Positions 36,801-51,800 of a DNA stretch of 64,000 bases are shown here, one piece after another. Origin of the DNA: Strix aluco (taxonomy: Eukaryota; Chordata; Aves; Strigiformes; Strigidae); NCBI RefSeq assembly GCF_031877795.1, contig NC_133932.1, forward strand, positions 940,001-1,004,000. Direction: 5' to 3'. Made by a program: the position numbers and the translations under genes. Within the stretch, counting starts at the first letter, position 1. Each line of letters begins with the position of its first letter. The notes under the pieces are model-generated. The model was not told where the DNA came from. It saw only the letters and a program-made list of their open reading frames with translations, and searched no databases.

Positions 36801-39800
36801 ACCTACAAGATGTTCTAACATAGACCACTATAATAAAGAGATAATTACCTCTGAGTACACATTTGGTTGTACAAAACTAAAAGGCACAGAAGAAAAAAGC
36901 CTACCTCCTTTCTGGGAAACCTTGTTGGGAAGTGAAGCCATTCATAAGCAGTTTTTCTGGTAATGCTGGGATCAAGAATCCTGATTTGACTAGATTTGTA
37001 TATCATGTTCAGAGCCGGTTTCTTCCAAAAGCCTTTAGCACTCTGTAACAGGCAAGCAAATACACATTTTTAACAGCTATAAAAGAGCTGATTTTGATTT
37101 TGTAGCAACTCTAACCAGAGTAAAAATCCAAGGGGAAGAGGCTGAAGAAGATGATTGCTGAACCTCCTAAAGTTCAACAAAAACACGTGCCAAATCGTGC
37201 TCCTGCAACAGGACAACCCACTGCAGCAGAGGTTGGGGCTGGCTGGCTGGAAACAGCTTTGTAAAGGTCCCTGATGGACAACACGCACCAGGAGCGTGCC
37301 CTGGAGGCAGCAAATGCTCTTTGTGTGCTCGGCCACATTAATAAGAGCAGTAGAGAACAGGTAGACAGAAGTTATTATTCTCAAGTACTTTGTACTGTGC
37401 CTTTCTGCGGTCTCACAAATACTGTTTTGGCTCCCCCCTGTGCAAGAGAGAGTGTCAAACTGGAGCAAGCTCAGCAGAAGGCCACTAAAACGGCCGAGGG
37501 GCCAGAGAACACAGCAAACAAGAAGGGTCTGAGGAGGCTGGGTTGGTTCAGCCCATCTTCAACTATCTGGTAGGGTTTACAAAAAGAGATGCAATCAGAC
37601 TCTTCTCAGAGGTGCACAGTGAAAGGATGAGGAGAAATTCTTTCCTGTGAGGGTGCTGCAGCACTGACATAGAGGCTGAAGAAATATCCTTGGAAATACT
37701 CAAAACTTACCTGGACGATGCCCTGAGAACCTGGTATGGCTTTGAACTTGGCCCTGCTTTCTTTCAGCAAGGTTTTGGACAAAAGACCATCAGGGAGAGG
37801 TCCCTTCTAACATTATTTTGCAATTCCACCAAGTGTGAATAAAATAATCTGGGAAATGGCTGGACCATGCATGTCAGAATATGAAACAGTACTAGGAAGA
37901 GGATAAAAAGGTATTTCCAATAGGAAAACTGCTTTAGGGCGAGGAGCTGATTAAATACGTGTGCAAGAAAGAGGACAGAAGCATTTATAGGAAAGGGATA
38001 TCGAGCAGACTAAGAGATCCAGCGCTTCCCCCCAGCTAAGGACTAAGGTTAAAAGCAAAACAGGTATTTCACGTGAGAGGCATGTGGCAAGCTGAGCCAA
38101 AGTGCACAAATAATTAAACTCACTATTTTCTGACCACCTAGTATCTCCCAAAGCCACTTCAAGTCACGTGGTTTGAAGACGATGAGAACAACAGTCGTAT
38201 TAGGGTCGTAGTGGATTGGATCTGAGAAGATGGATTCCGGGTAAGAAAGGCGGAAAGTTGTCCTCCTCCCAACATCCTCTTCGTACCCTATAACAGGGCC
38301 ATTATTCATTCTGTAGGGGACAGAGACAGCAGTGACCACCCCACCCTCGTGTCTGTACTGTGTGGTGGCTGGCACACGCAGTAGTCTGTGGGGCAGACGG
38401 CGTGTCCGGGTACAGGAGGGTTTGGTGGCCCAGCAGTTACTTATCACATTACCTGGTAGATGAGCAATTATCAGGTGCACTCACCCTCTAATCTAATTCA
38501 GAGGGATCAAGCACATATGGGAACTTGGCCAAGGTGGTTTAGAATACAATCACACAATTGCTTATCGCGTGCCACTTGAGCAGGTGGCCTTCTGGTTTGG
38601 CTCAAACACAGAAACTGGAGAAGACCAAAGAGAATATCTGGCTTGGAGAAGCACCCATTGCTCCGTTCACGCTACCAGATGATCTGAGTCACACAGGAGG
38701 CCATTCAAGAATGTTTTAATACGCTTCACTGTCTACAGCATACAGGAACAGGGATATGACTGTGTACCTGATGCTGATACATCTTCATGTTTGCCTTTTT
38801 TTGTTTGTTTGGGGTTTTTGGGGGGACATTTTTTTCTTTTTTTAAATATTACTTGCACAGCTGCCACTGCTTTGGGATATAACTGATTAATAAGCAGCCA
38901 GCAGGCGGGTCAGGTCTCTCTGCTCTGAGGTGTTAGAGGGGCTGTGTTTTAAGTCTCCATCCTGCAGCTTGGTGGGTGTGTTGCATATTCTTTGAAGAAT
39001 TCAGGCAGTCTCTGTACACTCCACTCCTGCCAACATGACTGACTGCTCAGAATGAGAGGCACGCTGCTTAGGAGAAAATGTTTGCAAAACAAGGTATGCA
39101 GACAAGGGAATATTTCAAAGTTTTATCAGAAGTCATCATTAAATACAGAATGCAAACACCACCTCTTTGTTCATTCACAGTGAACAAATATGTACCATAT
39201 TTCTGAAACAGTTTTGAATTCAAAGTTGTTTTTAAATGTGTGACAACAGTCTACATAAAGATTTCCATTTAAGAAGAGTAAATAGATCTACAGGGAGTCC
39301 AAATACTTGAAATGGCTCAAAAATAATCCATGGAGCTTCCTTGCATCATTATACTACAGTGAAAATATGTGCAAGGTGGGGTTTTTTGTAAAGTGCAAAG
39401 TTGTCAGGCAAGTAAAGTTTCCTAAGAATGGGGATATTATCTTGATCACTTTCTATAGTTTTAAGTTTATATGAGAAGCTACAACTGAAGAATTGCATGT
39501 ATTATTTTCAAATGCATGTCAAACTCCAGGCTTTCTATATAACTTATTATTGTAGTGCTTGAAGGCTGAAACACTATTACTAAAACGAGCATGAGGATTG
39601 ACGGCAAAGTAACAAAAATGAGATTTTGTTCAATATTCAACACAATGTTGAAGAAAACTGAAATGGCAGCCCAGAGGTTTTAGTGAAAGAGGGTTCAGGC
39701 ACACTATCTGACAGGGTACCTGCAGGCTGAAGGGCTGTTTAATCAGCTACCATCTCAGTTCCTGCAAAGGAGAAACTGATTTATCTTTTACTCAATGTGC

Positions 39801-42800
39801 AGAAAATTCTGTTACAATTAGCCAATTAGTCCATTTTCAGTTTGCTTGGCATTTGAGCTTTTTTTTCTCCCCTCCTTGCCTGTTCCTCTCTAAGCACTTC
39901 CCCCGTTTCTCTGCCAGATGCCTTTTCTTCAGACCCCAGCATCCTCTGGTAGGTCAAGGCACCTCAAATTTCCAATATCATCCTCCAGCTGACACTTGGC
40001 TGGAGATGGACTTCCCAGCAAGTATGTTATGTTTAATCCACTCCGAGCAATGCCCGTGCCAGCCCAAGGGTAAGACAAGCGTGGTGTGAAGGTAAGAGGC
40101 AGGGCTGCCCGGGATGCTGGCTCACAGCGAGGGGCACGTGCAGGGCTCCGGGCTGTCACAGGCTTGGACCCATCCCCGCTGGCAGCACCTCACACATATG
40201 TATCCGTACCCGAGGCAGACTGACCACCCAGCGATCCTTCTTCCCCTGTATCAATCAGTCTGTGTAATAAAAAACTGACCCATATTTTCCTAAAGTTTTT
40301 TAAATTAAGGCTGTGACAGAATAAGTAAAACAGGAAGTTTTATACATTTCCATTTGTATAACTGAACTCCAAAGCTACTGGCTGACAGCAAAACTTTGTT
40401 AATTCTTTGTATGTACACAAAATTAAAAGGAGATCCATTTACCTTATTATCACATCATACGAGTCGATCTTCTCCCCTAACGTCTTATTTCGAAGTACTC
40501 CTCCATTACCGACCACCACACACCGCCGACAGGCAATGCTGTGGAACAAACAGAACTTTTAATATGCACAACTTCCCTTGCTTCATGTTGTTATTAATGA
40601 TATATTTGCATTTAGCTGGCTTATTTACTAACTGAGGTCCTGTATCTTTTACGCTCCTTGGCCCCTACAGAGCAATCTCAATCCTCTATCACACGCTAAG
40701 GCTGCTTTCAAAAAAATGTTGCTGCATTATTTCATGGACCAGCAAAGTCAGGAAATTGCTTCTCTCTCACGTAAAACTGGTTTTATACATATCCTTTTGC
40801 TAGTGGTTTGCTGTTTAAGATCATCTAACCAGTTGGTGATACAGGTGCCATAAGATAAATTATCTTCCACAGTGCTTCAAACCTGTCCCAGTCTGGGGCT
40901 ATACCAACCAGGATAGAGTATGTCTGGGAAAACTAACTCAAATTAAGGTGCTTCTGCAATATTGTAAACTCTGGAGATCTCCAAATAAGCTAAAGCAGCA
41001 AGATTTATGTTCACAATTTACCTTACAGGCCTCTGAACTGTACATGTGAAAAACCTTAGCCCAATGACACATGTGATGGCCTTCAAATTAATATAATCAT
41101 GTTGATTTTTCTCCCTCTATTTAGAAAGTGTTGTCTAAACATGTTTCAGCATGTGCTGAAGTGCCTGCTGTCATGACATAAGAGGAATAAGATTAATTAA
41201 AAGATGCATTCTCATATGACTGGATTCAAATTAAACAGCGTTATTAAGTATATAAAACACTGTGAGCTACAAATTAGATCTTATACTACATCCAATCAAA
41301 ATAGTAATTCCTTTAGAATTTAGAATATATTCAGAGTTTAAAAGCACCCAAAAAAGGTATTCTGGAAACGCTGAACTTATGAAAGTACATTCTAATGGTA
41401 AGATTTTCCAAGTTATCTCAGGTTTTCTAAGTGTATCTTTTGCTCTCTACTGTCTTATTTCAGTGAGAGTAAAATATGTGCTTTGCTAAAAAAAAAAAAA
41501 AAAAAAAAAGAGGGACACACAGGCTTACTGGTTTTTTACAAAAGAAATTTTGCCTCTTTAGGGAAGGTTTACATCCAGTGTATGATTGCAAACCCCTTCT
41601 TACAGAACAAGCGCATCATTTTTTGTTGTAAAAATGCTTTTTTATTTAGAGCAAAAGTTGTTCAATTTGGTTGCAGCAGGAACAATGGAAAAATAAAAAT
41701 GTTGGTATTTTCTTCAGACACAAACAGGCTCACAGCTTACTGAGGATGAGCCACCCCCCAACGTCCCACTCCCACAGTTCTGCAAATAAGAAAAAGGCTC
41801 TATGCCATTTCTTACCATAGGGGACCTCAGGACTGTGTCCCAAAGAATACTATAATCTGTATTAAATGCCCAGTGGGGCACTTTAGGCAGATTAATTAAC
41901 ATCTTTCTCCGCAGACAGTCCAAACTGTTTTTTCAGCTGAGAAGAGTATTATTCAACTTTAACGAAAACAGCCTGTTCCAGCCAAGACTGACCAATGTAC
42001 AAAGCAGCTCCCTATATTTCCTACAGAATTGTTAATGCAGTTATGCTGCACTGCTGTGAGCTAGGGAAAAGAAATCTGGCCTCAAAGCAATGCTGAGAAC
42101 CTGAAGCTTACAGAAAATGTGAAATAAGAATAAATGGCAACTGTAAAAAGCACTGTATTTCAAAGAAATGCTGGAATGATGCCTTCTCACCTGCTGCTCT
42201 AGGGCCACATCTGCAGAGGGAGTTGCCTTTAAAAATTTTTATACATATATATGAAAAAATAAAAATAGTGGTGCTAAATGCAGCTCTCAGGGTGGGGTGA
42301 CAAGGAAAAAGCTGGCACACCTTTCTCGAGTGTTTCCTGAGCAGCTTAGTAGAAGCCAACCATTGATAAAAAGATTTCCAGCTAATGCCACAAGTCCATG
42401 TGACTCACTACCTTGGAAATCAGAGGGGTGAAAACCTGTTACACCGCCCTGTCCTCAGTATGCCCATGCCCTCTACACCCACAAAACCCTTCCCTCTCTA
42501 CTCCAGGACTGCTTCAGCCTATTCATTTTCCAATCAGTTTTTCAATATAGTTTTAAGATACCCTGAGAAAGCAGGCTGATGAACACATGCCTCTGGCAGT
42601 TTACAGTGGGAGGAAGGGAGCAGAAGTTACCCTTTTCCTGAATTACACTTCGCTACTTGCAGCTATATCCTGGAGCTCAAAGCAAGATCCTGGGCTCCAG
42701 AGAAGCAACAGTGAGGAGAAACGGGAAGGAAAAAGGAAAACTGGACAAAAAATGTGATCAGTAAGTGATGAAGGTAGAATGAGGGAGAGAGGGGAAAAGT

Positions 42801-45800
42801 GTAGAATTAGCGTATGATTGTATCACGTTTTCCTGTCATTTACAGCATGCCTCTGTAAACCACTGAAAGTTTCAATCATCTCAAACCTCTGAACTGACTG
42901 TCACCAAAAGTTATGTGGCCGCAGCTGGGTAACTGAGGTACAAACCTCATCACCACAATGCAAATCCTAAACTGCTACTCACAGTCCAACTCCTGGTGGG
43001 ACTTCCCGGCTAGGGCACCCATCCATCCCCGACGCTTGGTGGACACCCTGGTTTGGCAGTGACTGACACACCCTGCATGAGCCCATCTTCAGGTCTCAAT
43101 AAAACCCTAGACAAATTGCTCCTAATCTTGCTGAATATTTTCTTTCATACTCTCTGACTGCTTGGTGTGAATTCACAAAAATAATGTCAACGCCATTACA
43201 AGTGATTTGCATTATTCTGACCATAATAAGCAGCCAAAAAATTACTTTGAGGAGGCGCTGCTTGTTCTGCCCCTTGTAGATGAACTTTAAGCGATTCGTT
43301 ATTACACACCTTCCAATTTTTGGCAGAGGCTATGATTTAAGAAGCTTCTTCACTATGTCAATCCCTAGCTACTGAAACACCTTCTGGTGTAAAACTTTTT
43401 CCTCTCTGCACTGTGCAGGTGTGATGTAGCAGGACACACTCAGGGCAGGGAGGGTAAAATAAAACACGACTTTAGAGCTGAGCAACTGAGGTTCCCGCAG
43501 CTACAGAAGCTGGGTAGCTGCTCTCAAGTCTAATCTGAACTTTCTTCCCTCTTACTGATGGATGTGGACCAGATCTTATTCGCGGCTAAGAGCTGACTAA
43601 TACTACTTGGATGGAAAACAGAATGAAAACTGAAGTTTGATTAAGCTTTTAAACTCCAGTGCCCTTAATAACACGCGTACTCAAAAATAAAGTTATTGTC
43701 AGCTGCCTTCAAAAAAACCAATAAAGAATCTAACATTGGTATGTGAACTTTAGAAACGGATAAAGTCAACAAGCAGATCAAATACTCCTAATGAATTGTA
43801 CATTAATACAGTCATAAGTACAGTCAAACAAATTAGAAACCAGCTTTTAATCTCTGTCAAGCTCAGGAAGTCAAAGCGGGCCAACTCAAACAGGAAGTCT
43901 GGCACAAGTGTGCTACTTCTGAATTGTCCCCTCCCTGAGCCACCCCCCTAGTATTCAAGTGTCTCCAGCTAGGATCATAGGGCTATGTCCACAGTAGCAG
44001 AGTGCACTAACAACGGTAAGCAGGGAGGGAAATGGTTTGTGCTAGAGTTAAAAAACAGAACATAATATCATAGGAAACAGACCTATGAAACGGAGATAAA
44101 GAATACGCAGCACAGCTGGACTGTATTCAAAGATATTTAAGTTAAACTGACCTGTACTTACTGTAAATCACAGAAATAAACACATTGATTTTTCAGCAGA
44201 CAGTCTCTCCCAGATATTTCACTAACCCCACTTCTTAAAAGTTTCCTTTTCCATAATGTTTTCATATTTAAAAAAAAAAACCAAATACACCAATGGGTGA
44301 GTAAACACCCTTTCTCCAACTCAATAAATTGGCAAGAGGAGAAATAAATTCAGATGTCCTTAAACAACATCAGGTGTGCTACAAGTGAAATATAACAGAC
44401 TGAACTGTCTGGAGGTCCAACTTAGAACCACCAGCACAATAGTGATGAAAGTGAAAAACATGAAGAACTCGGCTATAACAATTGCTATAGGAACGGTTTG
44501 AGTGACCAAGGGGTTGCATTTAGATGTTAAGAAATCTACTTTAGAGTCTAAATGGCTCCCAATGCAAATGGCATGGTAACTGATCTCCAACATGTAAATG
44601 CAATCCCTTCAGTCACTCGAACCACTGCTCTATTCACACCGTGTACAAGAGCCTCTTAATCTCAAGGCCAGGCATTAGTTTACATATTTTGTCTATATGG
44701 TGAAGTGCTAAAAGAAACATTTTCCTAGCCTATAAAAGAAAAATATTGTTAAATGGAAATGTAGCCTTTAAAGGTTAAAAGGCTTGCATCCTCCACATTC
44801 CACTGAAATACTGTTTCTCTGGAAAAGGAAAAAGATCATCCCAACCTCAACTCCTTTAACACACACCCCCATAGTCTGTTGAGGAATGCAAATTATTTCC
44901 TTTGAGGTTATTTGGTAAAAGGAGGATGCAGAGGTCACATTTAGTTGATGCAGGATCGTGTAAATGCATCTGTAAGAATTACTGCTGTTGAGCCTAGAGT
45001 CCTGAGAGTGCCTAGTGAGTAATTAGGAGGATATGGTGTTCAGAGGTTACTCTGAGGATATACCCCTAGCCTGGAAAACCCTTCTCCTACGGGCTGTTCC
45101 ACTGAAGTCAGTGACACTGTTCACTTCCAAACAGTGTTGGACAACTAGACCTTTACACAGTGACAATTCCACCTAACTTTGGAAAATGGCACTGTTCAGA
45201 AAAAAATCCTCTGTGGCTCACTATGTACAGTTGTACCTAAGTTGCACACAAATGCAGCTATATCAGGACCATAGATTTGATGCTAATATAGCCTAAGATT
45301 TGTTAAAATACTTTATAGCAGGTTCCCCTACTCTGCCCCAAGAAAAGTTTATAGGGAAATTTGTTTTGCATTCTGCCAAGACAGCTGAGTTAGGCAGCTG
45401 CCTAATAATTCTCTATTACCAGAGAATGTTGTTAGGATTAATTCCCAAAGTGTTTCACATTTAAAAGCCCCTGTATCTCGGTTAAATGTATATATAAAAG
45501 CTATTCCTTACTACAGTGATTCATGCCCTAACAGTGCTATACACAAAACCTGGTGGATCTAGAAAGAATACGTTGTATGAAGTCATTGTACATTTGATTT
45601 GCTTATACTACTGCCATTAAACAGTAGTAGTTCTCATTTTGTTTCAGTACTACTGAAGTATATTACGTTTATTAAAATGAAGCATACTTCCCAGAACCAC
45701 TAAACATATCTCAGAGAACCTACATTCAAAGGATAAATACCAATTTCCTTACTTTTGATGTATAGGACAGACACTTCCATTTACAGGTACTATGCAAGCG

Positions 45801-48800
45801 TCTCTACTTTACAGCCAAAATGATTATAGTGCCCAATTTGTGATTTCAGGTATCTTCTAAGACAACGTTTGGCATTCTCCTCCAAACTCCAGCCAAGAGA
45901 CTAGCCTTTGCCAGCCAATTCTGTATAAATTTCCCCAATTACCACACTCCTGATAGAAAATAGGGTTTTTTTTCCTTTTTTATTTCCCTCTCCTTAACTC
46001 AAGAGTAAACCTGAACATCCTAGAAATAGATACTAAACACAGGGAAAGGAAGGAGTACAGTAGGTGAAGAAAAGGAAAACGGAATTAAAACCAAGATAAT
46101 TCTTAGGCTTGAACACCAATTATTTTGATCATATTCCACCCAAGTTTAATTAAAATGTGATCCTGGCATTTGGCTTGAGGCAACAATCTTCTGTGTGATC
46201 TCCCTGATTAAGAAACAAAACCAAGTACAGCCAACCTCAGCATTATTTGCATTCAACTCTATTAAGCAGTCGGCACATTAACATGATCTAGGGAAGGTTG
46301 TCAGCCCATTTGCTAGGCTGCAGATCTAAGAAGTCATTTGCATCACTTGGTAAACACAGGATTTTAGTGTACTTGCCAACCCTACTACACTACCTCCACA
46401 CCCCCCCAAACCAAAACCAAAACAAAAAAACCCCAAACCACAACAACAAGACACACACACAGAAAGACCCTCCAAAACCAAAGAAGAAAACCCAGAAGTG
46501 ACTTTTAACCAAGAGATTTAAACCGGGCAATCTAATGCACTGGAAGTGAGTTATCTAAGGCATGCTCCACTCCGTGCCACACCCTGGTTACTCCCAAAAG
46601 GCCAGGAACAGCCTCCCCTGACTGCCTACGTCTCCTCATTCATGGGAAAAGGAAACTGAGCATACACACGAACAAGGTGTGCAGCAGGCCAGCGGATGCA
46701 CTGGCATGGGGATATGAGTAAGATTCCTTTTTGCGTAAAAACAGTCACTGGTTGGCATCTGCTTATCTCAAATATCCTCTTACACTAATAATGACTTTGA
46801 AAGAGGAGACCACGTTCAATTTTTAAGGGGTGATTTCACTTTCCTCGGCATAAAAAGACAGTACAGGAAGATGGGACTGCATTCAGCTAGCAAATTCCTA
46901 ATGCACTTACAAAAAGAAATCTGTAAGTTTAAGTTCCCCCACAAAAGAATTATTCTTGAATGCTGGTGCTACATATGTTTAAAACCAAACTTATTTAAAT
47001 CTTGGAATCAGTTACATATTGCTTGGACACTGTCGGTCAGATCTGCATCTTGGCTAACTTAAGCAATTTCAGGATAATGCCACTGACATTCCTTTTCAGA
47101 TAAATATTAAATACTAAAAATGCAATGAACAGAAACAGCAACAAACCAACATCTCACCTGTCATTTTCACTGGAAAGTCCACAGTTCTGAAGTCTTGAAA
47201 GGGCTAAACGAAAAAATTGCTCTAGAAAGCAAATGTAAAGAAGATTAATGGAACTGTTCAGTGCTTTCCAAAATAAAAATAAGCATGCCACCCTGACCAC
47301 AGCATTTTCAGACACAGTAGTTTTTATGCACTGTGCATAAAAAACTCAAAGTAAGAACACTTGTAATTTAGGACCACAGGTCAATCAATGATGCCAAAGA
47401 AATTCAGGTTTATCAGAGCTCCTTTCTGGGAAGCTTTTACTACCCGAACGCGCCCCTGTTGGAAAATAGCATGGGATTTTTATCAGAAAAACACCAACTT
47501 AGACACAATAAATAAGCACTGAGTTTCCAAGACCTGCATCCTAATTGACTTTGTTTTTCCTTCTACCCACCTTCAGCTGAAACAGAAGCAGCCTTGACCT
47601 AAGAGGAGGGGCCAGCAACAGTAGCAGCATTAGGTATCTTGGGAGGAGGCACCAAACCAGGCTGTGCTCACTGGCCGAGCTGGGCAGAGGCACCTTCCCT
47701 CGGCGGGCAGGCACCTGCTGGACACTCAACGTGCCTCTAACTGAGAAGGGGCCTCAACTTGTGCCCAAACGTGCTTCTCCTCACTGCAACCCCAGAGGTA
47801 CAGGAAAACACACCTTCCTTATTACACTAATGGAGGGCAATTCGAGAGTCTAAAGCCCAGATTCACAGGGTACTAGGAAGGTGCGTTGTCCAGTGCTAAA
47901 AATTTTGAGATTTGCGACTTTACAACCCTCTCCAAAAAGGCTACTAAGACCCTCAGGGTCTCCGGCCCGGTTTACTCTGCCCTGAGCAACGCGGGCAGCA
48001 GGCATGAGCCAGCAAACACTCTGCAGGGGTACAGCAGCCATGCAATAGCAGGACTACCCCCTGCAGCCCCAGTGACACCTTCCCTGGTGGCACAGGCTAG
48101 CCCAGTAAAAGGAAAATTTGCCCCAACCTGGGGACTTGTGCCCCAGTAGGACTCTGGATCCCTACTGGCTTAGGTGTGTTGATCAAACCCCATCACACTT
48201 ACCCAGCTAATATTGCATCTAGCAAAGCACTAGCTAAATATTTTTAGCACTCCAACCCACATACAAACGAAAGGAAGCTGAGTAAGCCCCACTCTTCCTC
48301 ACTCCCACCTTTTCAGAGCTTCTCTGCTAAGAGGGGCAACCCCAACATGGTGTTTTATTTGTTAAAAACAGTAAGGTGCCAGGTCAGAGGGACTAAATAA
48401 AACCATTAAGTCACTGCTAGATACCCACAAAAAGGACTGGCATTGGTCAACAGGAAGGACCAGGGCCAGACATTTCGGTGGCTTTACACGCCATTTAGGT
48501 ATTTCTGTTTAAAAACAAGGTACATGGGGAACACAAACCTGCTCTCTTTATTCCATAAGGTAGTTCAAACTTATCACTTCCATGGAACTCCGCCACTCTG
48601 ATAAAATCATTAGCACACAGGAACGGGTATATTTTGTCAACACTAATGAAGGGAAAAAGTAAGAAATACACATGATGTATTTGCATAAGCCAGTAATTCA
48701 TGCAGTTGCTTTTAAAAAAGCTTTCTTTACCCTACTTCAAGTATTATCGATTTTTAAAAGAAGAAAATTCATGAACACAAGGAAAGAAAGCAGGTGACAG

Positions 48801-51800
48801 AAAAGGAGAAGATTTTATAGTGAAAAATATAGGTAGAGAGTGAGAGAAAAAGTTAAATAAAGTCATTAAAATTGCACGACTGAAAGCTTATACCATGAGA
48901 CAGCATATTTAAGAGAATACATAACCCGGGAAGATAATTACTAACTTCAGGTTTGAGAAGTATGTAACAGAGGCAGCAAGGAAAATTAAGAGTTGTTATT
49001 ATATATGGCAATTTAATAAATGAGATTTGAAACAAAGTGTTTTAACATGAAAATACCGTCTCCTGAAGACATCAGCTTATTTGAGATGTGCTCCCTTTTC
49101 AAACAGGTGGCACTTTATGGCTGTGCTGACATTAGTAAGTAGTTTGGGGCCACAGGGCTATGTCCATACAGCAACGTAGTATGGAGTTCTCATGTCCACA
49201 TTACACACAGCTCGTTTGTTTTTTAACTCTGGACTAACTCTAGTAGGGTCCCACTGATTGAACATGCCTTAGCAGCTGAAGTACATTGGATGTGCTCCTG
49301 CAATGCATCTTCTGGCTTAGGCAGAAGTCAGATATCTGAAAGGAGCCCAGTGCACACGTGCCAGGGCCACCCTGTGACGGGAAGCATGGCATGTGGAGAT
49401 CACAAGGTTTGCCACAACAGCACATTCCTCTTGCAAACCAGATCATGACAGTGTCGTACCTTATGAGCATCAAGACAGAATGGGTCACTCCTTTCTTCAA
49501 AAGACAGTAACCACAGACAAGGGTTATCTCATAGCAGGGAAGGAACCCTTATTACCACATCTGCCAAGTCAAGCCAAATGCATGAACAGTAGACCCAACC
49601 CTGTCACATGCTACCGTGCCCTTGGCTTCACCTTGGAGTTCAGTGGACAAGCACTCACAGAACTGGTTGACTTCGTAGCAATCCTGCTATATTAAAATGT
49701 TAACACAGAACTATACAGTTACAGTGACAAAAACCTAGTGTTGATCATAAATACTGACAGCCAGCACATGACTTGTTTCTCCATTAAGAATAAGCTGTGA
49801 AAAAACCCCTCCCTCTCAGTTTCACAAATCAGGTATCTCACTCTAAGCTCTACATATTCAGAGGATACTAACAGTAAAAACAAAACAACAAAAAAACAAA
49901 ACAAAACCCAGCAGAACACCACAGTCCACACACCAAGAACTAGGCCATAGGTTAACTAAGCAGGACCAGCTAACTTTGAGACATCATGCACTAAACGCCC
50001 ACAATAAATTTAATAACTTGCCTTGCTGTTCAGAAACAGCTGGTAAGCTTAGACATAATAAATAATTTACCTACTGCAAAGAGATTCTTAATTCTAGCTC
50101 TTCCAGCTCTGGTTACTTTCCAATAAGTAATTCTACCAGGTTAGAAATCCTTTCAACCTCCCCAGGCTACTGCCAAAGTGCACAGACCAGATCTTCAGCT
50201 CACACACACTACCTCTGTCAGGGAGCTATGGAAATACATGAGACTCCTTCAGCTAGGACTTGGTCTAAATATCTTCCCAAGCTTTCTCAGAGCCATACTC
50301 GGTGTTTGCTCAGGTAAAACACAAAGCCAACAATATAGCCTGTCTGCTTCTGGTCCTGTAGCAGTTCCCTGATCTCTCATTTAAGACTTGTGCTTCTAAT
50401 AACAAAAGCTCCCAGTACTTCCTCACAAAACTTTTGGATGCAGTTTCGTAACCAGACACCTCCTTTGTTTTGGGTTGAAGCTCTTCCTTTTTTCATCTGA
50501 GTGCTTCCTTACAAAGGAAGCTTCTCTTCCTATGAGTACCTTACAAGGGAGGACACCTACACACAATTTAACAATACTATCAGAGGAACAAAAGCATGAA
50601 TAATCCCAAATTTCCTTAAAATTACATTCCATTAAAATTCCATTGAAGGAGAAGAATCATTAAAGATTGGATGAATTTTGCACATTTTCATACTCCTCTT
50701 TCTAAATAAAATGAGGGTCCCTGGCTGCTACAGAAATACTTAGCTACCAAAAAATCTTCATTTTTTAAATCCAGGTCTTAATAGCAGAATGATGGAGTTT
50801 CAGTCTTGGATGTGAAGGCTTCTTTTACAGTAAAAGCATGGGGGGGGTGTGGGGGTGTGTGTGTAATTAAGGCTTGTATTTCAATCATTAAAATAGTTTC
50901 ACTGTTACTAGCTATGGTATCTGAAGGGGAAGTATTTATTTATTCACTACATACACCACCAGCATGTTGAGCTAGTTGTGGGTTTTGCTCAAATCTGATC
51001 AGTGGCAAGCTAAACAATTTGTGTTGCCACAACCACGAAAAGCAGAAAATGAACCCAAGCCCAAAAGCTGTATTTCAGAGGTAAATCAAAATGCAAAATA
51101 GTCCAGAACATGTAAATAGCCTACTTCTACCTCAGTCAGCACGGCCTTTCCTTTCCTCCCCACTTCCCACAGAAGACTCACCCCAGTAAAGATTCAAATG
51201 CTGGTTTCAGGAGACAAGTGTCCAGTGCATTCCTTCTCTCCACAGCCGTAGGTGGCAGCCTGCAAAAGAATTTCAAAGAAATAGCAAGAACAGGAATGGG
51301 TGCCAGCAACAAGGTAGGGAAACTTGGACAAGCCAAATTAGTAAAAACAGATTAGCAAGTTAACACCACACCAAGTTTTTGGGACTGCCTCTCTATTATA
51401 AAGATGGATCTTTCTTGTTGAGGTAAGACTACTTTTACTAGTAAAGGCTTTTATCTCACGGTGCTGCTCCAGGGGGTCTGCAACCTCCCTTGCTCAGCAA
51501 CTATCAAAGCAGCCACAGCCAGAGGTGAGATGTCAGGCCCACCTGCAGAGAAGCGGGACACGTGGGCTGAACCACCTCTGCAGCCATACCAGATAGCATC
51601 ACCAGCGCCCCTCAGAGAGGAGAGGGGAGTCTTGTTTGGAGAGGGGAATAGACAGCACCACATAGGGTACTTCAAGGAAAATTAGATTCTCTGGGGATAA
51701 GGCATTCCTCTCATAATAAGGCTAAGACTTACACTTCTAAGCACATTCCCGCCTTGGGGATTTAGCCCAATTAATAACAAATATGAAGCCCAGAAGAGAG

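Larger units (their letters stand above)
32558..36904 (-). other. ST3GAL6: ST3GAL6 intron with two CR1 copies and a G/T tract
   Basis: Phase-0 intron. Besides the CR1 copies (33134-33400 and 35050-35606) it has a GC-rich, apparently unique stretch at about 34660-35045 and the G/T-rich tract at 36421-36530. Confidence 0.85.

Noticed and set aside
38311-38480. Upstream extension of the exon 6 open frame in ST3GAL6
   Set aside because: A good acceptor (CCCTACAG) precedes 38310, and the residues beyond it do not match sialyltransferases.
41488-41509. A22 tract as the tail of a processed pseudogene or SINE
   Set aside because: The sequence upstream shows no recognisable gene or SINE, and no target-site duplication was visible.
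44360-44593. 77-codon - strand frame with a hydrophobic stretch
   Set aside because: It lies inside a phase-consistent ST3GAL6 intron and matches no family; probably chance in AT-rich DNA.
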